From contig NZ_RBXT01000001.1 of NCBI RefSeq assembly GCF_003635045.1, forward strand, positions 1,984,001-2,048,000: 64,000 nucleotides of DNA. The letters run 5' to 3'. The notes under the pieces were generated by a model. That model saw only the letters and a list, made by a program, of their open reading frames with translations, did not search any database and was not told the DNA's origin. How positions within the stretch are numbered: position 1 is the stretch's first letter; each line of letters starts with the position of its first letter. Source of the stretch: Terracoccus luteus (GTDB lineage: Bacteria > Actinomycetota > Actinomycetes > Actinomycetales > Dermatophilaceae). The position numbers and the translations under genes were made by a program. Positions 28,537-34,792 of the stretch are shown here, piece after piece.

Positions 28537-29022
28537 GTGACCGAGACCGCTGCTGGCTTCCTGACCCAGGAGGCCCACGACCGCCTCAAGGCAGAGCTCG
28601 ACCAGCTGACCGGCGAGGGTCGCCTCGAGATCGCCCGCAAGATCGAGGAGGCCCGCGAGGAGGGCGACCTCAAGGAGAACGGCGGCTACCACGCCGCTCG
28701 CGAGGAGCAGGGCAAGATGGAGGCCCGCATCCGCCAGATCACCGAGCTGCTCCAGACCGCCACGGTGGGCGAGACGCCGGCCGACGACGGCATCGTCGAG
28801 CCCGGCATGCTCGTCACCGTCGAGATGTTCGGCGACGAGGAGACCTTCCTGCTCGGCAACCGCGAGATCGCCGACGGCTCCGACCTTCAGGTGTTCTCGG
28901 AGAAGTCCGCCATGGGCGCGGCCATCAACGGCAAGAGCGTCGGCGAGACCACGAGCTACGAGGCCCCCAACGGCAAGACGATCGACGTCAAGGTCCTCGC
29001 CGCCAAGCCGTACTCGGCCTGA
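28537..29022 (+). CDS. greA: Transcription elongation factor GreA
   Basis: The 161-residue protein has the N-terminal coiled coil with the acidic tip (IEEAREEGDLKENGGYHAA) and the C-terminal FKBP-like domain with GSDLQVFSEKSAMGAAINGK. It rescues backtracked RNA polymerase by stimulating transcript cleavage. GTG 28537 was chosen because AGGAG lies five bases upstream; GTG 28531 overlaps that site. The gene has a long leader with a hairpin and is followed by a strong terminator. Confidence 0.97.
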   Translation: MTETAAGFLTQEAHDRLKAELDQLTGEGRLEIARKIEEAREEGDLKENGGYHAAREEQGKMEARIRQITELLQTATVGETPADDGIVEPGMLVTVEMFGDEETFLLGNREIADGSDLQVFSEKSAMGAAINGKSVGETTSYEAPNGKTIDVKVLAAKPYSA

Positions 29023-29066
29023 GACCCGGCCGCCCGGGCTGACCGGGCCCCCGCGCACGACCCGAC

Positions 29067-29101
29067 GGGCCGGCATCCTGCACCGCGCAGGATGCCGGCC
29101 C
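29067..29101 (+). terminator. greA terminator
   Basis: A perfect 15-bp stem (GGGCCGGCATCCTGC and complement) closes the loop ACCGC, 44 bases after the greA stop. Each arm contains the overrepresented word CCGGCATCC/GGATGCCGG. Confidence 0.85.
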
Positions 29102-29111
29102 GCTCGCTATC

Positions 29112-29166
29112 GTCGAGAGGCCACTTCCCGACACCCCTCCAACCGTCGAGAGGCCACTTGTCGACA
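29112..29166 (+). repeat. Pair of 33-bp direct repeats (left side)
   Basis: Two copies of GTCGAGAGGCCACTT, the first followed by CCCGACA and the second by GTCGACA, start at 29112 and 29145, a period of 33 bases. The same element occurs inverted at 29728-29781. Confidence 0.85.
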
Positions 29167-29169
29167 GCG

Positions 29170-29544
29170 TCAGCGGGCGCGGCGGCGCCGAGGCCGCTCG
29201 AACTGGGGCGGGGCGAAGAACTGTGGCTGGGCTGCCGTCAGGTCGAGCGCGGCGGGGTCGAGGCCGAGGTGGTGCGCCAGCTCGCCCAGCTTCTCCTGAC
29301 GACCCTCGGGGGTGAACACGTGGTCGGACTCGAGCTCGACCACCGTCCAGCCGTCGTCGCGCAGACCCGCGAACCGGATCTCGTCGGCCGCCCGGTCCGC
29401 GTCGCTGGAGTGGGACTCGACCCCTTGAGCCTGGCGCGTCTCCATCGGTGACGCCGACCGGGTGCGCACGAACTGCAGCGCGAACGTGAGCGTGACCTTC
29501 CCCCGCGGCCGCACCCGCCGGGTCTCGAGCCCCCGGTGGCCCAC
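29170..29544 (-). pseudogene. Remnant of a DUF559-type (Vsr-fold) gene
   Basis: The open segment encodes RTRSASPMETR, which opens the conserved core of DUF559 proteins, and about 20 residues later EIRFAGLRDDGWTVVELES, which closes that core. The 50-60 residues normally between them, including the nuclease-like acidic motif, are missing, and no proper start region is visible. The C-terminus after DHVFTPEGRQEKLGELAHHLG is intact-looking and ends in an Arg-rich tail. This looks like an internally deleted relic. It lies within a segment bracketed by inverted repeats. Identification rests on motif memory, so it is moderately sure. Confidence 0.5.
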
Positions 29545-29727
29545 GACGGCCCGACGCCGCGATGGCGGTACGGGTGCGGAAGACGGGGCCCAGATCGAGC
29601 GGGGGCGCGGGTGAGGACGACATGCGTCGACGGTGGGACGCGCCCGACGTCGGGGGAAGCCGCCGAGGTCTGGCTGGGGACGCGTACGAGAGGCGAACCG
29701 GGGGTGTGCACAGCGGCGACGAGCCCG

Positions 29728-29781
29728 GTCGGGAAGTGGCCACTCGACGGAGTCAGCCTCGTCGGGACGCGGCCACTCGAC
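29728..29781 (-). repeat. Pair of 33-bp direct repeats (right side, inverted)
   Basis: Copies of the element in reverse orientation start at 29728 (GTCGGGAAGTGGCCACTC) and 29761 (GTCGGGACGCGGCCACTC), again 33 bases apart, ending four bases before the metB stop codon. The 762-base gap between greA and metB holds these repeats, the greA terminator and the gene relic; nothing else was recognised. Confidence 0.85.
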
Positions 29782-29785
29782 GGGG

Positions 29786-30964
29786 TCAGCCGTGGATGTC
29801 GAGGGCCTCGCGCAGGTCGGCGATGAGGTCGTCGACGTCCTCGATGCCGACCGAGAGGCGGATGAGGTCGTCGGGGACCTCGAGCTCGGTGCCGGCCACC
29901 GAGCTGTGGGTCATCCGCGCGGGGTGCTCGATGAGCGACTCGACGCCACCGAGCGACTCCCCCAAGGTCCAGACGCGCACGGCGGCGCACGCCTTGACCG
30001 CGGCGTCCTCGCCCCGCTTCATCCGGAAGCTGACCATGCCGCCGAAGCGCTTCATCTGACGTGCGGCGACGTCGTGGTTGGGGTGTTCGGGCAGGCCCGG
30101 GTAGAGCACCTGGCTGACGCCGTCGTGCCCGGTGAGGAAGTCGACGACCTTCTCGGCGTTGTCGCAGTGACGGTCCATGCGCACCGACAGCGTGCGGGCG
30201 CCGCGCAGCACGAGCCACGAGTCGAACGGGCCGGCCACGCCGCCGATCGAGTTCTGGTTGAAGGCGATCCGCTCCTCGGCGTCCTCGAACCCCGGCACCT
30301 CGACCCGCTTGGCGGTGACGACCGCGCCGCCGACGACGTCGCTGTGCCCGCCGAGGTACTTCGTCGTCGACTGCGTCACGATGTCGGCGCCGAGGGCGAG
30401 CGGGTTCTGCAGGTACGGGGTGGCGAAGGTGTTGTCGACGACGAGCACCGCCCCGGCCGCGTGCGCGACCTCGGCGAGCGCCTCGATGTCGGCGACGTTG
30501 AGCAGCGGGTTGGTCGGCGTCTCGACCCAGACGATCTTCGTGCTGCCCGGGCGGATGGCGGCGCGCACCGACTCGACGTCACCGACGCGGGCGATGGTGT
30601 GCTCGATGCCCTGCGGACGCGCGACCTTGTTGAAGTAGCGGTAGGTGCCGCCGTAGGCGTCGCTCGGCACGACGACGTGGTCGCCGGGCACGAGCAGCGA
30701 GCGCGCGATGGTGTCCTGGCCGGCGAGCCCGGAGGCGAAGGCGAAACCGCGACCGCCGCCCTCCAAGGCCGCCAGGCACTCCTCGAGCGCCGTGCGCGTC
30801 GGGTTCGCCGAGCGGCTGTACTCGTAGCCGCCCCGGAAGCCGCCGATGCCGTCCTGCTTGTACGTCGAGACCTGGTAGATCGGCGGCACGACCGCACCCG
30901 TCGTGGCGTCGGCCTCCTGTCCGGCGTGGATGGCGCGGGTCGAGAAGCCGAGTTCGTCAGACAT
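29786..30964 (-). CDS. metB: Cystathionine gamma-synthase
   Basis: The 392-residue PLP enzyme has TRAIHAGQ, the YEYSRSANPTR substrate loop, the phosphate-binding FASGLAGQDT, VVDNTFATPYLQNPL and the lysine motif TQSTTKYLGGHSDVVGG, and ends with the family's IRLSVGIEDVDDLI. It joins O-activated homoserine and cysteine in methionine synthesis; cystathionine gamma-lyase activity cannot be excluded from sequence. Order next to greA matches Rv1079-Rv1080c. TAGGCT six bases before ATG 30964 suggests a leaderless message. Confidence 0.93.
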   Translation of the reverse strand: MSDELGFSTRAIHAGQEADATTGAVVPPIYQVSTYKQDGIGGFRGGYEYSRSANPTRTALEECLAALEGGGRGFAFASGLAGQDTIARSLLVPGDHVVVPSDAYGGTYRYFNKVARPQGIEHTIARVGDVESVRAAIRPGSTKIVWVETPTNPLLNVADIEALAEVAHAAGAVLVVDNTFATPYLQNPLALGADIVTQSTTKYLGGHSDVVGGAVVTAKRVEVPGFEDAEERIAFNQNSIGGVAGPFDSWLVLRGARTLSVRMDRHCDNAEKVVDFLTGHDGVSQVLYPGLPEHPNHDVAARQMKRFGGMVSFRMKRGEDAAVKACAAVRVWTLGESLGGVESLIEHPARMTHSSVAGTELEVPDDLIRLSVGIEDVDDLIADLREALDIHG

Positions 30965-31087
30965 GTGGCCAGCCTAACGACGCCCCGCCGCCCGCCACGA
31001 GCCCGCCTCACCCCCGCGGGCGGGCCCGACGACGTGGTGGACCACGGGCCGAGGCGAGGATGCCGGGTCGCCTGCTCGGTGTGCCCG

Positions 31088-31717
31088 TCAGGTGATGCCG
31101 TGGTCGCGGGCCCACAGCGCCGCGCTCGTGCGGTCGCCCACGCCGATGTGACGGAAGACGTTGCCGAGGTGCACCTTGACGGTTCGCTCCGTGATGCCGA
31201 GGGCGCGCCCGATCTGCTTGTTGGCCATGCCGGTCGCGACGAGGGCGAGTACCTGACGCTCGCGCGGGCTGAGGGCCGGCCCACCGTCGCCTCCCCCCGT
31301 CGACGGCAGCAGCACCCGGGCCACCCGTGGGTCGATGGGGGCGTGCCCGGCGGCGGCCGCCCGGACCGCGACGACGACGTCGCGCGGCTCGCTGTCCTTG
31401 AGCAGGTAGCCGACGGCGCCGGCCTCGAGCGCCGCGGCGACCCGGTTGCTCTCGGCGAAGGAGGTGAGCACGACGACGGCTGCCCGATGGCCCGTCGACC
31501 TCAGCGACCGGGTGGCCTCGATCCCGTCGACGACGGGCATCGAGAGGTCCATGAGCACGACGTCTGGAGCGGTCCGTGCGACCACGGCCTCGACCTCCGA
31601 TCCGTCGGCGGCCTCGCCGACGACCTCCAGGTCGGCCTCGGCGTCGATCACCGCCCGCAGCCCCGCACGCACGAGGCGGTGGTCGTCGACGAGCACGACG
31701 CGCACCGGCGCGCTCAC
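31088..31717 (-). CDS. NarL/LuxR-family response regulator
   Basis: The 209-residue protein has a receiver domain (VVLVDDHRLVRAGL, phospho-acceptor Asp in VVLMDLSMPVVDG, YLLKDS) and a LuxR-type helix-turn-helix (LSPRERQVLALVATGMANKQI, then TERTVKVHLGNVFRHIGV). It is coupled to the preceding histidine kinase gene by an ATGA overlap and should regulate transcription on its signal. The two secreted proteins upstream in the same direction are likely part of the same regulon or operon. Confidence 0.95.
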   Translation of the reverse strand: MSAPVRVVLVDDHRLVRAGLRAVIDAEADLEVVGEAADGSEVEAVVARTAPDVVLMDLSMPVVDGIEATRSLRSTGHRAAVVVLTSFAESNRVAAALEAGAVGYLLKDSEPRDVVVAVRAAAAGHAPIDPRVARVLLPSTGGGDGGPALSPRERQVLALVATGMANKQIGRALGITERTVKVHLGNVFRHIGVGDRTSAALWARDHGIT

Positions 31718-33099
31718 GACGCCGACCCCGGCAGTGCGAGCCGCCAGCGGGTGCCGTCGCCCGGCCGCGTCGCGAGCTGCAGCAGCGCCCCCGCGTCGCC
31801 CGCGAGGTCGGCCATGACGTGGGTACCGATGTGACCCGACCCGCTCCCGGGGGCGGCCGGGTCAAAGCCGCGGCCGTCGTCGGCGACGTCGAGCACGACG
31901 GGTCGACCGGGCGGCGCGTCGGGCTCGAGGTGCAGCGACACCACCACCGTCTCGGCGCCGGCGTGCTTGACGACGTTGCGCAGCGCCTCTCGCGTGACAC
32001 GGTGCACGACCTGCTGCCGCTCGGGGCTGAGGGCCGTGGCGGCGTCGTGGTCGACGTCGAGCCGCACCCGGATGCCGTGGTGGCCGAGGGGGCGGGTGAG
32101 GTCGGCGAGCGAGGCGGCGAGGCCGGCGTCGGCGAGCCGGGCCGGGTAGAGCTCGACGAGGAGAGTACGGAGGCTGGCGACACTGGATCGCACTGTGCCT
32201 GCGGCAGATCCGACGTCGTCGGCCAGCTCGGTGCGACCGTCCGCACGCAGGGCGGCCGCGGCGCCGGACACGGCGAGCGAGCTGCCGACGAGGTCCTGCA
32301 CCGGACCGTCGTGAAGGTCGGCGGCGATGCGGCGGCGCTCGGTCTCCGAGGCGTCGACGGCCCGCTGCAGCAGGGCCTCACGCTGTCGCTGGGCCGCCCC
32401 GAGACGGTCGAGCAGGCGCAGCACGACGGGGGCCATGAGCACGAGCAGCAGGAGCAGGCTCGTCGCCAGCACACCCGCGAGCCCACGCCACAGGCCGTCG
32501 GCCCGTTGCTGCACCGGCCCGTAGTCGCCGTAGACCTCGAAGAGCAGCTCGGAGCCGTTCGGGGTCCAGACGGGGCGGTACACCTCGAGCAGCTTGCCGC
32601 CGTAGCGTTCGAACTCGTTCTCCGAGCTCGAGAGGTCGCTCACCTCGGCGCGCGTCTGCGGGTCGGCCAGGGCGGCGAGCTGGTCGTCGCCGAGCTCGAA
32701 ACGCTGCCCGACGAGACGGCTCTCGTCGGCGTAGACGACGGTGCCGTCGGGGGCCCACAGCTTGACGCGCACGATGCCGTTCGGCAGCACCGACTCGCGC
32801 ACGACCCGGTCGAGGGCGGCGCGCGCGGCCGGGTCACCGGTCAGCAGCGAGTCGCGCACGGCGGGCTGCACGACGGCGGTGGCGAGCAGGTTCGTCGTGT
32901 TGGCCACGTCGTTGACGGCCTCCCGCTCGGCGAGCCGGCTGGCGGCGAAGGAGGAGCCGACGACGACGAGGACGAACACGCCGAGCGCGGCCAGGCCGAG
33001 CTGCAGCAGGGTTCGCCGGCGACCGGGCAACGCCTTGAGGGGCTCGGCCCCGTGACCGTCGGCGACCGTGACCCACGGGACGCCGCCGACCACGGGCAC
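31714..33099 (-). CDS. Membrane sensor histidine kinase (HisKA_3 type)
   Basis: The 461-residue protein has two membrane helices (about residues 31-52 and 206-230) with an extracytoplasmic domain of about 150 residues between them. The dimerisation box RRRIAADLHDGPVQDLVG has phospho-acceptor H263, and the ATPase part has HRVTREALRNVVKHA and LDVADDGRGFDP. It forms a pair with the following LuxR-type regulator. The start was taken as GTG 33099; the 47 bases to the upstream gene show no strong ribosome-binding site. The signal is unknown. Confidence 0.93.
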   Translation of the reverse strand: MPVVGGVPWVTVADGHGAEPLKALPGRRRTLLQLGLAALGVFVLVVVGSSFAASRLAEREAVNDVANTTNLLATAVVQPAVRDSLLTGDPAARAALDRVVRESVLPNGIVRVKLWAPDGTVVYADESRLVGQRFELGDDQLAALADPQTRAEVSDLSSSENEFERYGGKLLEVYRPVWTPNGSELLFEVYGDYGPVQQRADGLWRGLAGVLATSLLLLLVLMAPVVLRLLDRLGAAQRQREALLQRAVDASETERRRIAADLHDGPVQDLVGSSLAVSGAAAALRADGRTELADDVGSAAGTVRSSVASLRTLLVELYPARLADAGLAASLADLTRPLGHHGIRVRLDVDHDAATALSPERQQVVHRVTREALRNVVKHAGAETVVVSLHLEPDAPPGRPVVLDVADDGRGFDPAAPGSGSGHIGTHVMADLAGDAGALLQLATRPGDGTRWRLALPGSAS

Positions 33100-33146
33100 C
33101 GGGACCGTGTCGTCCTCGGTGCCCGTGGTCGGGGCTGGTCGTGGTG

Positions 33147-33602
33147 TCAGTGGTCGTCCCGTCCGGAGTGGCCGGACCCGGAGTGGCCGGACCCGGAGTG
33201 GCCGGACCCCGAGTGTCCGGACCCTGAGTCGTCGGACCCCGAGCGACCCGAGCCGGAGCGCCCCGACCGCGAGTCGTCGGAGCCCGAGTCGTCTGACCCG
33301 GAACGACCCGAGCCCGAGTGCCCGGAGCCCGAGTCGTCCGAGCCCGAGCGGTCGGTGCGTCGCCCACCGTGGTCGTCACCGGCATCCGTACTGGGGAGCG
33401 ACGTCACCGAGGTCACCGAGGTCACCGACGGGGCGGGCGTCCGCGTCGCGACGGGGGTGGCGGTGGTTGCCGTGCCCACGACCTGCGCCGAGGCGGGCAC
33501 CCGGGCCGGGACGCTCTGCGAGAACGAGGCGTTGCCGAGCAGGCCGAGGGCGGCCGGCACGAAGGCGGCTGCCGCGGCGACGGCGAGAGCGAGGCGTGTC
33601 AT
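33147..33602 (-). CDS. Secreted protein with Ser-Gly-Ser pentapeptide repeats
   Basis: The 151-residue protein starts MTRLALAVAAAAAFV, a signal peptide, followed by a short Thr/Val/Pro region and then about 70 residues built from five-residue units such as SGSDD, SGSGH, SGSGR and RSGRS. The units are encoded by 15-bp tandem repeats between about 33165 and 33350, three of them almost identical on the DNA. The product should be an exported, disordered, His- and Asp-containing chain, possibly metal-binding or cell-wall linking. It lies between another secreted protein and a histidine kinase in the same direction. ATG 33611 is an alternative start. Confidence 0.7.
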   Translation of the reverse strand: MTRLALAVAAAAAFVPAALGLLGNASFSQSVPARVPASAQVVGTATTATPVATRTPAPSVTSVTSVTSLPSTDAGDDHGGRRTDRSGSDDSGSGHSGSGRSGSDDSGSDDSRSGRSGSGRSGSDDSGSGHSGSGHSGSGHSGSGHSGRDDH

Positions 33603-33639
33603 CGAGCCCATCCTTGTCCGGTGTCGGGTGTCGCGCAGG

Positions 33640-34098
33640 TCAGCCCGCGTAGGTGACCGAGCCGCGGCACGTCTCACCCGTGGAGACGTTCGTCGCGACC
33701 GCCCGGATCACGTCCTGGCCGGCCCGGTTCGCGATGACGCGCTCGACGTCGAACGAGCCGCTCGGCGCCGTCGTGACGCGCGTGCCGGTGAAGACGGTCG
33801 TGCCGTTGTCGCTGAGGGTCACCCGCCAGCTCTGCCCGACGCGGTTGCTGTCGACCTCGAGCTCGACCTCGACGCGGCGGTCCTCGTCCTTGGCCTTGAG
33901 CTTCCACGCCGCGCCGGACGAGCAGGTGCCGGAGGCGCGCACCTCGGTGTCGTGGCCGCCGGATGCCGACGCGGCCGGGGCGAGCGCCACCCCGCCGGCG
34001 ACGACGAGGGCGGCGCCGAGGGCCGCCAGAGGGCGGGCGGCGCGTCGGGCCGCGCGGGTGCTGCGGGTGCTGCGGGTGCTGCGGGTGGTGGCGTTCAT
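33640..34098 (-). CDS. Secreted protein of unknown function
   Basis: The 152-residue protein has a long basic N-region with TRSTRSTRSTR encoded by 9-bp repeats, a hydrophobic signal segment ending ASASGG, and a mature domain with two cysteines (GTCSSGAAWKLKAK and GETCRGSV) likely to form a disulfide. The intervening beta-rich sequence RVEVELEVDSN...WRVTLSDNG...GSFDVERV occurs in small exported proteins of other actinobacteria, none characterised to my knowledge. ATG 34098 has GGAGGACC upstream. It heads the minus-strand run that continues with the SGS-repeat protein and the two-component system. Confidence 0.8.
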   Translation of the reverse strand: MNATTRSTRSTRSTRAARRAARPLAALGAALVVAGGVALAPAASASGGHDTEVRASGTCSSGAAWKLKAKDEDRRVEVELEVDSNRVGQSWRVTLSDNGTTVFTGTRVTTAPSGSFDVERVIANRAGQDVIRAVATNVSTGETCRGSVTYAG

Positions 34099-34264
34099 GG
34101 TGGTCCTCCTCGTCGTCCGGCGAGCGCCGGGTGGGCAGCGGATCCGCTGTGCCCTCAGGGTGCGGTGAACGCGTGGGCAGCCGCCATCGGGCGATGGTCC
34201 TAGTACCTCCCCGGACGAGCCCCCCGGTGTCCGGTTCGCCCGCTCCACCTGCCTACCCTCGAGC

Positions 34265-34792
34265 ATGGACGCGCACCTGCAGGCCCCGCCGGAGAACCGA
34301 CGACGCAGGCGCGTCACGCCGTCCGGGGAAGCGGCGCCGTCCCGTCGCGAGCGGCTGCGCCTGTGGCTGCACGTCGAGCCCGCACGCGCCGGACTCGTGC
34401 TCGCCTGGGCCGCGTTCACCGTCACCTTCGTCGTCGCGCGCGTCGTCACCGGCCTGATCAAGCTCGGCGACGGCGACACCGGCGACCTCGAGATCGGCGG
34501 GGTGCACCTGCACCACTACCTCTGGGGGCTGGTGCTGCTCGTGGTCGTCGCCGTCATGGGCCTCGTCGACCGCAGCGCCCGCACCCGGGGGTGGATGGGT
34601 CTGGTGCTCGGCGTCGGTCTCGCCCTCGTCGTCGACGAGATCGCCCTGCTCGTCACGCTCGAGGACGTCTACTGGGAGACCCCCGGCTGGGCCAGCGTGG
34701 GCGTCGCCGTCTCGATCATCGGCGTGGCCGGCACGACGCTCGCCCTCACCCGGGGCCGACGCGGCGGAGCCGAGAGCCCCTCAGCGACCTGA
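34265..34792 (+). CDS. Integral membrane protein
   Basis: The 175-residue protein has four predicted membrane helices after a basic 45-residue N-terminus. Conserved-looking polar residues lie in or near helices: GGVHLHHYLWG with three histidines, and DEIALLVTLEDVYW with acidic residues. This pattern suggests a metal or proton site, but the family is not characterised. TACCCT five bases before ATG 34265 suggests a leaderless message. Its end overlaps the convergent FAD/TTC38 gene by 12 bases. Confidence 0.8.
   Translation: MDAHLQAPPENRRRRRVTPSGEAAPSRRERLRLWLHVEPARAGLVLAWAAFTVTFVVARVVTGLIKLGDGDTGDLEIGGVHLHHYLWGLVLLVVVAVMGLVDRSARTRGWMGLVLGVGLALVVDEIALLVTLEDVYWETPGWASVGVAVSIIGVAGTTLALTRGRRGGAESPSAT

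Noticed and set aside
29633-34203. Plus-strand open frames opposite metB, the two-component genes and the secreted proteins
   Set aside because: Shadow frames of real genes; translation is low complexity without motifs.
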